Of a stretch of DNA of 10,946 bases, positions 1 through 8,278 are shown piece by piece (positions within the stretch are counted from its first letter, which is position 1; each line of letters starts with the position of its first letter). The DNA lies in assembly GCA_005223375.1 (NCBI GenBank), contig RXOD01006215.1, positions 1 through 10,946 on the forward strand. The letters run 5' to 3'. The stretch comes from Amoebophrya sp. AT5.2 (taxonomy: Eukaryota; Sar; Dinophyceae; Syndiniales; Amoebophryaceae). The position numbers were made by a program, and so were the translations under genes. The notes beneath the pieces are model-generated. The model searched no databases. It saw only the letters and a program-made list of their open reading frames with translations, and had not been told where the DNA came from.

Positions 1-19
1 GGCACGCGCGTCGTCGGCG

Positions 20-1175
20 ATGGGGCGAAAGGCTGGCCACAAACGCGGCGGCGGCTCTGCGCGCGGATCGCACGACCGGTCTAGCACGCTCTTGTCGACG
101 AACTTCCCGCCAGCGAGTTCGACGGACAAACACGGGTCAACCGAGATGCACACTCTGTCGCACTACGACAATCTGATGTCAGCGCTAGACGACGAGGAAG
201 AAGAAGACGAGGACGAGCCACTGTGCGGCATTTTGGAGGAGGATGAGGATGACTACGGCGGTGGTCAGCAAAAGACGTTCGGGCACGGCCACTCACGAGC
301 GGGGTCGAAGCAGTCGACGCGAAGCTCCGAAGTAGACGACCGACCACGAAGCGGAGGAGCACGCGGGGCTGGGCGCCACGCAAGCGCCAACGGAATTGCC
401 GCGATCCTGTCCGGCCCAGGTGGAGGGGCCGCGGCCGCACAGCCGGCCGAACCGCTCTTCCTCGAAGGGACCCTGCGCGCGCTGCATAACGTCGGCCGGC
501 TGGGCGAAAAGTGGTACGTAAGCCTGGACGTGCTATCGGGACTGTATTCCGACGAGGTGCAGACAGACCTCACGGTCGGGCCGAGGATAGACGACACGTT
601 TGAGCGGCAAGTAATCGGGCGACTAAACCTGCGCTTCTGCATCAAGCTCGAGGCGCTCACAACAGAGTCGCTGGAATACATGCGGAGGGCGTTGGTACTT
701 CGGACGTTATGCTCACCAGTACCAGATAGTAGCTATTATTTTTTTAAATTTTGGTATTGGTTTTGTTTTTAAGGTTTTCGTTATTTTTTTCCGAAACCAT
801 GATCAGAAACCATCTGTAATAGAACAACACTTGCTTCAATCTTCATCTTCGATTTCAGCCACGCACGCTCCCTTGCAACATGATTCGCCATCGATGATAA
901 AATGACAGCTGCGCGTGACCGCATTCAAGCACGATGTTCTCCTGCCGATGGCGAACATTTCGCCGATACTCGTGGACAAGCGGCACGCGTTTGGCAGCGT
1001 TGAGTTCGATAATCTAGGGCACCATCAAGTCCGCTTTCCCAACGCGCACCTCTTTGGTGCGTTCTACCTCCGCAGGGCGCACGAGGTCGACCCCGCGGTT
1101 CTGCGGAAACTCAGCGCTTCGCTCGTGTGGAACGCGGCGTACAAAAAGTTCGAAACCAAGCAAGACCTCCGGTAG
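20..1175 (+). CDS. Two-exon protein of unknown family, acidic N-terminus
   Basis: I do not recognise this family. Exons are proposed at 20-694 and 909-1175, giving 313 residues and ending at TAG 1173-1175. The split is inferred because exon 1 runs into AT-rich sequence with an in-frame stop near 770. Joining 694 to 909 in phase 0 restores an open frame of similar character (MRRAL then LRVTAFKHD). Residues 1-143 are low complexity: Arg/Gly/Ser-rich, an acidic run at about 57-77 (DDEEEEDEDE), then a Gly/Ala stretch. Residues 144-313 look like an ordered domain, with mixed hydrophobic segments such as GEKWYVSLDVLSGLYSDEV and GRLNLRFCIKLEAL. No signal peptide, membrane segment or catalytic motif is visible. 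The frame is open to the left edge, so ATG 20 may not be the true start; another ATG lies at 146. Donor 719 (GTACCA) also keeps phase 0 and would add eight residues. A GT at 1172 could be a further donor, so the C-terminus is not certain. Confidence 0.6.
695..908 (+). other. Spliceosomal intron in the unknown gene (phase 0)
   Basis: It is 214 nt with donor GTACTT and acceptor GACAG. It is clearly T-rich (runs of T near 737 and 785) between GC-rich exons and contains in-frame stops. An earlier AG at 857-858 is rejected because the frame from 859 meets TGA within 13 codons. Donor 719 is an alternative. Confidence 0.55.
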
Positions 1176-2324
1176 AGGGGGGGGGAGGGGTGAAGTAGCT
1201 GATCAGCTATGTTGGTAGCGTCGAACAAAGTGAAAATCGGTGCTGGTAAGCCGCCGCCCAGTAGAAGAATTTTGAGTAGAAGATAGATCAAGATCTCCAC
1301 TAGCACTAGCAAATTCGATTTTGACACTGACACTGTTGATTCAAAGACCAAGACGAATTCGATGCAAAAACCGTACCAGTCCAGTTTTAAGTTTGACGAT
1401 TCATTGGCGTTTCCACCCAGAGTAGAATTTTGCGCGTCGTGTACGACGACTAGTGGATGTTTTTGGGAAAAAATGCATGACGTCTTAAACAGGGCGCGAA
1501 TCAAGGAACGAACACGATGTTTTTTGTAGAGATGGAGACGCGAGGGCGACTTCCAAGAGCTTCCCACGTAAAAGTGAAAATAGGAACAGCAACATCAGCA
1601 CTATATGCTAGAAAGAGAAAATACGTTCCATCGTTTTCTACAGCCATGCTTTCGGTTTCGATGCTGGTAGTTGCTGGCGCAGACGACAATCGCTGATACG
1701 TATTCTTGATTCCATGTCGTATTCTTGCTGTGGTTGTGGCTCCCACAAGTCAAAGTGTCCCTGTCTTGCGTGTGCACAAGCTCAAGCTTGTCAATAAATG
1801 ACTGCAGTGACCACGTCGGCTCGTCCCCTATTTTCGCGCAAGAACATGCCAATAAATCCAGCAGAGTTGCGGAGTTGGAGCTCTTTAAGGAGCGCAGTTC
1901 GCGTTGCAATCTGCTTCATGTACCGTCGTCCCCGTCCCCCTTGCCCGTCACCACCCAAAACAAAACGAAAAAAAAACAAAACCAAGACTTAGACTTTAGA
2001 TAGAACTTTGTTTCTGTTGAGTAGGTTCCGGTTCCTCCTCATCATTCCCCCGCGGCCCCGCCCGGTGAACGCCGATACACACCAGGTATCAAGAATGATC
2101 GATATCGATAAATAACAATAAGTACTTCTGCCTCGTAGCATTTTCTTCAGGTGCAAGAACTCAAACGGTAACGGGGCTACCTCGTTCTTGTAGGGCAAAT
2201 TTTCCTGAGGAAGGCCATTTCTTGCGCTTACTGTGCAATTCGCAAATCCAATTCGTACTCGGTTGAACATCAATCGCCTCTCTATTGCATTTTTGGTATT
2301 AAGTACCATATCGGCTGGCAAAAT
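1176..2324. other. Intergenic region, no gene supported
   Basis: About 1.15 kb between the unknown gene and BCAT. It opens with a G-run, then is mostly A+T-rich with stops in all forward frames. AATAAA-like hexamers occur at about 1793-1798 and 1850-1855 and might be polyadenylation signals, but they lie more than 600 nt past the upstream stop codon. Poly-A/pyrimidine tracts run around 1960-1985. Open stretches on either strand have no recognisable domain. It presumably holds the 3' end of the first transcript and the BCAT promoter; no TATA box or other core element stands out. Confidence 0.5.
1177..1190 (+). repeat. G-run directly after a stop codon
   Basis: Nine G, one A and four G follow almost immediately after TAG 1173-1175. 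It could be a homopolymer expansion in the 3' UTR, or lie inside an intron if the GT at 1172 is a donor. Runs like this are also sequencing-error hot spots. Confidence 0.7.
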
Positions 2325-4065
2325 ATGCGCCGCGGCCTTCTTCGCCTCAGCCAGACAGCAAGTGCACCGAGGCCCCCGCCGCCACGGGGCGACATCGCTT
2401 GGGGAGATGTCGGGTTCGGGCTTAACTTCAAGGACAAGACCAAGATGGCGGTGTGCACCACGAAGCTGGGAACGCCATGGAGGACAAGAGAGGTGGAGGT
2501 AAGGCCGTACGGCCCGCTTCTGATGGAGCCGTCGGCGACAATCATAAACTACGGCCAGGGTCTGTTTGAAGGCGTGAAGGCTCACCGCACAGTGAACGAC
2601 AGGATTGTCGTATTCCGCGGGGAGAAGAACGGACAGAGGCTAGCGGCGGGGGCGCGAGCGTACAGACCGCGACTTGCTGGCTGCTTTCATTTGTGCGTCT
2701 GCGGTCCTCTATGTTGATCTTGATCCACACACAGCACACCTACGTAGAAGAAGAAGTCGGCACGCGAAAGCGGATAGCTAAGCTAAAAGTTTTCGAACGT
2801 TTAAGTTGTGCTTTTAATACTCTGCTGCTGAACTACACCACATTCACAGACTCTCTATGCCCGAGGTTCCGCATGAGTTGTTCATGAAGAACATTGCTAC
2901 CGCGGTGCGCGAGAACGCCGACCTAGTGCCGCCAGCCGGCATGGGATCCCTCTACCTCCGACCCATTCTCTTCGGCAGCGGCCCGGGATTGGGTGTGTCA
3001 CCAAGCCCAGAGTACCATTTCATGACGTACGTCTCGCCAGTCGGTGAGTACTTCTCCGGACCTGCAGCAACGCAAGGCGCCCGCATGAAAATCGAGCGCG
3101 AACACTCCAGGGCAGCGAGGAACGGTAAAGAACTTTTTGATGATGCCTTCGTGTGCTGACGTCATCACACGTGAGGACTTTGACGGTACTAGCTGGCCAA
3201 CGACGTCGACGGGAACTCAATCTTAAAGTTGTAGTTTTTCGCATAATGAAATGACGTGCAGGCAACGGCGGCACGAAGGCGGCAGGAAACTACGCTCCCT
3301 GCTTCAAGTACCAGCAACAGGCAAAGGCGGAGGGCTACACAGACATCATCTACATGGACAACTGGACCGGTGAGCGTGTGGAGGAAGTGGCGTGTGCAAA
3401 TCTCTTTGTGGTCGAGAAGGACCGAATTTGCACGCCACCGCTGGGCATGATCCTACCCGGCGTCACAAGAATGACGGTGCTTTTACTTTTTCTTTTTCAT
3501 CATGCCCTCCACTGTGGTTTGTCTTTGTTCGCACTTGAGAAATTCCGACACTGACCGCCGCGCTTTTGGTTTTGTTTGAGTGCTTATGTTTGTATTTCGA
3601 TGTATGTGTCTCTATTCTGCGATCCCACTCCGACACTCAGGTAATGCAGCTCATTGAGGAGATTGGGGATAAGGAGCTGGGTGGCCGCAAACTGTATGAG
3701 GGTGACGTGACGCTCGAAAACATCGCGAACGCAGAGGAAATCTTCTGCACCGGAACTGCGGCGGTGATCTCGCCGATTTCGCACGTGGGGGAATCTGACC
3801 CGAACAGCAAGCATAAATACGACTTCATACCGATGGTAGTTCGTGTTCGTGATGGTGGTCGCTTACTTTGGCCGCACGTATCGATAATTTGTCTCTTCAC
3901 AGCCTCTACTACGCATCCACCACGCAATCGCATCCATCACGCCCACGACAGGGTCCCGTAACAACGAAGCTGCGCGAGATACTCACCGGAATTCAGGCGG
4001 AGAGGCTGCCCGACACCCACAACTGGCTCCGGGACCCGTTTGACGAGGACGCATTTTGCGCGTGA
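2325..4065 (+). CDS. BCAT: Branched-chain amino acid aminotransferase, five exons, probably mitochondrial
   Basis: This is a PLP enzyme (fold type IV) that reversibly moves the amino group of Leu, Ile or Val to 2-oxoglutarate. Exons are 2325-2659, 2850-3124, 3262-3476, 3641-3835 and 3952-4065, giving 377 residues, a normal family length. Residues 1-25 are Arg-rich with no acidic residue until the end (MRRGLLRLSQTAS), like a mitochondrial presequence. Family blocks follow in order: WGDVGFGL, NYGQGLFEG (75-83), SLYLRPILFGSG, EYHFMTYVSPVG, GGTKAAGNYAP with the PLP lysine at Lys209 (codon 3276-3278), EEVACANLFVVE, GMILPGVTR, EEIFCTGTAAVISP (307-320) and GPVTTKLREI at the start of the last exon. 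The pattern is that of the plant/bacterial-like large BCAT group (ilvE_II type). ATG 2325 is the first in-frame ATG after a stop at 2205 and has A at -3. The stop is TGA 4063-4065. All catalytic landmarks are intact, so it should be functional. Confidence 0.95.
2660..2849 (+). other. BCAT intron 1 (phase 2)
   Basis: It is 190 nt, GTACAG to TTCACAG. Joining GC with A forms an Ala codon and gives RLAAGARA-LSMPEVPHELF, the conserved BCAT segment before the MP..P motif. Confidence 0.93.
3125..3261 (+). other. BCAT intron 2 (phase 1)
   Basis: It is 137 nt, GTAAAG to GACGTGCAG. G joined to GC forms the Gly codon just before NGGTKAAGNY, so the intron interrupts the gene a few residues before the PLP lysine. 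Confidence 0.95.
3477..3640 (+). other. BCAT intron 3 (phase 0)
   Basis: It is 164 nt, GTGCTT to GACACTCAG. Joining gives GVTRMT-VMQLIEEIGDKEL, the usual helix after the conserved PGVTR. The intron is T-rich, with a stop at 3552-3554 in the upstream frame. Confidence 0.93.
3836..3951 (+). other. BCAT intron 4 (phase 0)
   Basis: It is 116 nt, GTAGTT to CACGACAG. Joining gives YDFIPM-GPVTTKLREI, restoring the C-terminal GPVT block. Without splicing the exon 4 frame ends at 3959-3961. Confidence 0.93.
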
Positions 4066-5261
4066 GCCTGAGCGTACCCTTGCTGTGCATGTGCTCCCCC
4101 GCATTTCTCAAAAAATAATTTTTAATGCGCTATTCTACTTTTTCGATTTCGACCCATTGCTATTCGTGATACTGAAGTGAAGACTCACTAAAGACATCTT
4201 TTTTATACGACAACACTGGCTCCTCTCGTCCTCTAAAGAATTTTTTCGCCATCCGTTCAATTGCAACACTCACTTGATCTCGCCCAAAGTTTTATAAATT
4301 AAAAAGATCTCGTCCCCATGATGTGGCGGGGACGGCGACGAGGGGGGTGGTCGTACCCTGAGGTAGGCCTTGGCACTCCCACTCGGACTCGGGTTCTGCT
4401 TGACAAGGGTGCAGCGGCGTGGTTCTTCCCATGCGCATTGACGCTCCTGACACACATACTGGTACCGCCCCATGCTTGTACATGTTAGTTTATGTTACCA
4501 GTACCTTTAGCCTCGTACTCGTTCTTCTACGGGGCGGCTGCTAAGGCGTAATATTCGATATTTTTATGGCTACTTAATCTTGATGCTTGTGTAAGTAGTG
4601 TGTTGAATGCACATGCAGTATGGTCAATGAATTCGAACCGCGAAGGTCTGGAAAGTACCTTTATTCATTCATCGTCGGGCGCGTCCTCGTGTACAAAAGA
4701 AAAGAAGTTTTTCGAATTGACGCATGATCACAACATATGAAAGAATGTGTAAGCTAGCATCAGAACAACGCCAATTATACCTTTCCTGCTCTTGGGCTCG
4801 GCGTCGGCGTGGTAGCTGGGCTGTTGCGTCCTCGCAGCGACTGCCTGTCATTCCCGACCACACGGTACAACGAACTACAACTACCCAGAACTTTCTCTTT
4901 CTGTTTCGTATTATTTCACCACTGTTGAACTAAGTAATTCGAGTTGAGAAAGAGAGCATCACTTCCAAAATAAAATGTAACCACGTAGGTAAGAACAGAA
5001 CTACTGACGTGACTGAATTCATCGAAACCCGCATTGCGAACATCTGGTGCTCCTCCTGGTGCTCGAAGCGGCTTCAATACAAATACAATGCGGTAGATTC
5101 AGAGCCCACAGACAGGAGCCCTCAGCGTTGATCGGATTCAATTCTGGATTATCACGCGTGGAAAGAGGTTCAGGAAGCGTAGCGCGGATAGTAGATGACT
5201 CAGTCAACAATTAGTCTTCGTCATTCAGTACAACCACGGGGAGGAAGGATAATTGGTGCAC

Positions 5262-5284
5262 AGCCAAAACTTGCCGTTTTGGCT
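5262..5284. repeat. Perfect 9-bp inverted repeat with 5-nt loop
   Basis: AGCCAAAAC, loop TTGCC, GTTTTGGCT. The stem is perfect. Its role is unknown. It sits five bases before a perfect 16-nt tandem duplication, in sequence with no supported gene. Confidence 0.85.
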
Positions 5285-5289
5285 TTCTG

Positions 5290-5321
5290 AACAACATGAT
5301 GGAAAAACAACATGATGGAAA
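5290..5321 (+). repeat. Perfect tandem duplication, 2 x 16 nt
   Basis: Two exact adjacent copies of AACAACATGATGGAAA. They look like a recent slippage or repair duplication, since no base differs between copies. Confidence 0.9.
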
Positions 5322-5436
5322 CGTCGTAGGCACTGATTTTGATCAGGTACTACCCGTACCGGTTGTGTATCGATACTTGTTGCAGTGAGAACCTCTCAGA
5401 CGACGAAAAAAGAGGCTACCGTTGTATACGGTGATT

Positions 5437-5448
5437 GCATGCGCATGC
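5437..5448. repeat. 12-bp perfect palindrome
   Basis: GCATGCGCATGC reads the same on both strands and alternates purine and pyrimidine throughout; the alternation extends one base on each side. It may be a chance palindrome or a protein-binding site. Confidence 0.7.
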
Positions 5449-5858
5449 GGGAGTCGTGCACTGATTTCCCTGATTGTTCGCAACGTGCATGCAGGGCACT
5501 GCTCATGCCGCTGACTATTTTCGAGTTTCAATGTTTTATTCTGCTGCCCAGTGAGTATAGAGTTTCTGTGGTAGCGCGGTATGCGTTTGCCGATGAGCTT
5601 GAAGCGATCACGTCGTCGAGATGCGTGAAGATTCGGGTTGTGACCACACTCTTGCGCTTTGCTTTTATACAAAAAAACTGTTTCCCGGCCTCTTGGTGTT
5701 TGTTTTTTTCCCCCCGCACTCCCAAGAACGTAGATAACGGCCTACCTCGGGCATTTTATATTCTGGATAGATGTTCTTGTTCTTCGTCCCCTTTCCGCAT
5801 CCGCCATTTACGTTTTCGATAAAATCAAATCAGCGCTGCCGTTTGCCCGCGGACGCGG

Positions 5859-5865
5859 TATAAAG
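5859..5865 (+). promoter_or_regulatory. Possible TATA box of the acyltransferase gene
   Basis: TATAAAG lies 43 bases before ATG 5909, in a GC-rich setting where an A/T heptamer stands out. Transcription would start around 5889-5895, giving a very short 5' UTR. This rests on sequence match and spacing only. Confidence 0.35.
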
Positions 5866-5900
5866 ATAGGGCCCGCGCCTGCTCTCTTTATTGCCAATCT

Positions 5901-5912
5901 ATGAAAAGATGA
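5901..5912 (+). promoter_or_regulatory. Three-codon upstream ORF overlapping the start codon
   Basis: ATG AAA AGA TGA. Its stop overlaps the main start in ATGA (5909-5912). The upstream ATG has T at -3 (weak) and the main ATG has A at -3 (good), so leaky scanning or stop-restart could set expression. It matters only if transcription starts before 5901. Confidence 0.4.
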
Positions 5913-8278
5913 GTCTGGAGTTTTTGCGCCCAAGTTCAGGCGTTCCTCTGGGCAGGCAGTGCTACCGCCTCCCGGACATCGATGCCGAAAAGGGTTTGTC
6001 TGCGTATGTCGGAATTTGTAACTGGTTTCGCTTCGAGGAAACAGCCGGCGCAAGCGATGCTCCGACGCTCCTTGTTGAGCGTGTGAAGAAGGCGGGGTCC
6101 GACCTCGCGAGACGGTACCCCAGTGTGGCGGGACGCATACGCAGCGCGCAACAGCCTCCAGGCGGACCGGTCAGAGCGGCAAGTAGTAGATCATTTTCAT
6201 TTCCGTCATCTTGCTTCGACTTTGTGCGGTCGCGGCTACCCAGCCCCGCCAGCTGGCTGAAGCGGAATGTGCTGAAGACCGAAAACCTGGAGCTGTGCGT
6301 AAACGATGAGACTGCTAGCATCGGCTTTCTATACTTCGACAAAATCGACTCCTCGGTCGTGAACGGGCAGACGCTCTCGGATCCGCTCGACACGCGCACG
6401 GGAATCACGCGCGCCGCATTTTTGGCAGCCACAAGCTCGAAGCGAGACCCGGGAGGCTTTTTCCCGTACCAGAGCAACGACGTGGTAGATCGCGACGACA
6501 TCCCTCTATGCTACGTGGTCGTGGGCAAAACGAGCGACAACAAATTCTACGGAATCACGCTGCTGGTTCGAGTTTTTCTCTTGGTAAAAGTTTATCTCTC
6601 CTCCCGTATAACACGTCGCAGCAGTGCAAGTGCTAGCCACTGCAGTAGCTGATGCTGTTGCTAGTACTTATACAGCTTTAATACATCATGATCATACAAC
6701 CAATACCAATCTCCTATCAACACAATCACTCACAACACCACACCCGCAGGTGAACCACTACATATGCGACGGCAGCACCTACTTCCGACTTCTCATCGAA
6801 TTCGACGAGCTGATCATAACCCATCGACAGTGGAGCAACCAAAGGGTCTCCCCCAAACAACTTGTTAGTGCTCCGACCCCAAAACACTTCTTCAGCTTCC
6901 AACCGCTGGGAGAGCTCGCTTTTCGCAAATTTGATGAACCACAAGCAGTAACAGCAGCAACCGCAGCTACAGGACCGAGCGCAGCGAAGATTTTCAAAAC
7001 CGAACAGCCTCCGACAGGCACTTTGTTAGGCCCACTCTGCGACTTCGCGCTCGCCGCTGTTCGGAATCCGGACCTATACCGCTGCGTTCTCGTGAAGTTA
7101 ACCGATCAGGAACTGAAAAAGCTAAAGCAGAACTACGCAAACGCTGTGAGTACCAACGACGCCGTGTTTGCCCTCGCGACAGAGCTGCCCGCGGAAGAAG
7201 CGGCATATGTGCAACACACAGCGGTGTCGTTCCCGCTGGACCAACGAGGCGTTTTTTCTCCCTTCACCGACATGCTCGGCAACGCGACGAGAACAGTGCG
7301 GGCGAATCGTACTTATGATATCTACACTAAGTAATAGTGACGGTGTTCTTCTTGCATCCCTGTTCTGGGCGTTCATGTTCAAACTCGTAGGCTATAGCTT
7401 CTTTACCTGGTTGTACTGGTTCTTTTTATGGTTTGGTTTTCAGACGGATTCTGCGAGGTGGTGGCAAGAAAATCCAGTTTTTGCGTACGCACAACTTCTG
7501 ACTTTCAGGTGCTTCCTCTTTGGATGACGGCAGTGCTGCCTCTGCAACGAAACACAACGGCGTTGGTTGCGACTTCATCCGGAGTGCCGTCAGGACGCGG
7601 CCGGCCGATCGAATTTACTTCTGGCAAGATTTTTTGAAGCCGCTGCTGTTCCTCGGTGTGCGCGACCGGCTTGTGCATTCTGACGACACCAAAACCAGTT
7701 CGTCCTCATCTTCCGCACCGGCGGCCGATCGCCATTCTTCGACTTTGCCGCTGCAACCAGGAGCATCAAAGGACTCGCTGCAAGCGCCGCTGCTGCTGAA
7801 CAGTGCGACCCCGGGAGAGTCTCCGAAGGCCACAACGAGGCTGGATATGGATTCCCGCGCGGAAATTCTCAAAACCTCGTCGACCTCCCTAGGCCTACCC
7901 TCGGTCGTGCCTCTCAGTCATCTCATTCTCTCAAAACTAAAGTCATCGCTCGCCTCGGTCTTGGTCGCGCTTTTCCTGCCGAAGAAACTGCCGGTTGCTT
8001 TGCAGCACGTTTCGTGGGCGAAGGTGCAGTACTCCCCGAAGGGCGTTCTGTGCCAGAAACCGATTCAGCTGGACGAGGACCCCAAATTGGTCTTGAGGAA
8101 AATGCACCATCACGGCTCGTTGCTGACGCAGTTCGACAGCACGGTCTACACATTGCGATTCTGCCACAGAAAAGCAGTAGTCAGCCACATGCTCGCGGAA
8201 ATTGCAAAGGTGAAGAGTTCGGTGGGCGGTGTAAGCGGAGCAGCCGCACAGGAAAAGTGGTTCGTGGATATTAATTGA
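5909..8278 (+). CDS. HXXXD (BAHD-type) acyl-CoA-dependent acyltransferase, three exons
   Basis: The family (Pfam Transferase) moves an acyl group from acyl-CoA to a hydroxyl or amine, usually in the cytosol; the substrate cannot be read here. Exons are 5909-6565, 6750-7308 and 7509-8278, giving 661 residues against a usual 430-480. The N-terminus has the family look: YRLPDID near the start, then LARRYPSVAGRIR, equivalent to the Y-P-x-A-G-R block. Exon 2 opens with VNHYICDG, the catalytic H-x-x-x-D (His222, Asp226). Later come LTDQELKKLKQNYANAVSTNDAVFAL, matching the VStND block, and LGNATRTVR at about 395-403. Exon 3 begins ASSLDDGS, then DFIRSAV. A Ser/Pro/Ala-rich insert fills about 464-535. 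SWAKVQYSPKG (574 on) lies where the family has SW...Y..DFGWG, but DFGWG itself is not present. No signal peptide is seen. ATG 5909 has A at -3; the in-frame codons just upstream contain no ATG. Family assignment is good; activity is less sure. Confidence 0.82.
6566..6749 (+). other. Acyltransferase intron 1 (phase 0)
   Basis: It is 184 nt, GTTCGA to CACCCGCAG. Joining gives FYGITLL-VNHYICDG, the beta strand running straight into the catalytic motif as in the family. A better-looking donor, GTAAAA at 6584, is also phase 0 and would insert VRVFLL. The pyrimidine- and AC-rich 3' half precedes the AG. Confidence 0.8.
7309..7508 (+). other. Acyltransferase intron 2 (phase 1)
   Basis: It is 200 nt, GTACTT to CTGACTTTCAG. 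C joined to GT forms an Arg codon, giving VRANR-ASSLDDGS and a continuous frame. Without splicing the frame ends at TAA 7332. A GT at 7331 is in the wrong phase for this acceptor and is rejected. Confidence 0.8.

Larger units (their letters stand above)
4066..5908. other. Long intergenic region, no gene supported
   Basis: About 1.84 kb between BCAT and the acyltransferase. After the BCAT stop there is an A/T-rich stretch (4108-4130) that may be 3' UTR. A GC-rich island at about 4310-4480 is open on both strands and looks exon-like. A second GC-rich patch lies at about 4785-4860. Neither can be assigned to a gene. Further on are a hairpin, a tandem duplication and a palindrome (listed separately). 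A 145-codon open stretch at 5385-5822 starts with GTG, is Cys/Phe/Arg-rich and shows no domain; I do not call it. The last 60 bases hold a probable core promoter. Confidence 0.5.

Noticed and set aside
265..681. 138-codon open frame on the - strand
   Set aside because: It is antisense to exon 1 of the unknown gene, a GC-rich region where shadow frames are expected; the + strand frame continues across a splice junction.
1064..1567. 167-codon open frame on the - strand with a Leu/Ile-rich stretch
   Set aside because: Hydrophobic residues come from AT-rich non-coding sequence and part is antisense to exon 2; no family resemblance.
1989..2585. 198-codon open frame on the - strand
   Set aside because: It is largely antisense to BCAT exon 1, whose identity is certain, and its remainder shows no domain.
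4630..4642. T-loop-like motif on the - strand (reverse of GAATTCGAACC)
   Set aside because: The T stem mispairs and no cloverleaf can be drawn around it.
5019..5210. 63-codon open frame on the - strand with protein-like composition
   Set aside because: It begins at TTG with no ATG, has no splice partner I can place and no recognisable motif.
5273..5289. Similarity to the dinoflagellate spliced-leader sequence
   Set aside because: Only about a dozen bases match, the 3' end differs, and the match is explained by the hairpin arm; not a spliced-leader gene or clear relic.
5385..5822. 145-codon open frame on the + strand
   Set aside because: It starts with GTG, has unusual Cys/Phe/Arg content, no domain and composition like the surrounding non-coding DNA.
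7331..7336. GTAATA as donor of acyltransferase intron 2
   Set aside because: It would leave phase 2, while the acceptor at 7508 needs phase 1; the donor at 7309 fits and gives a family-like sequence.
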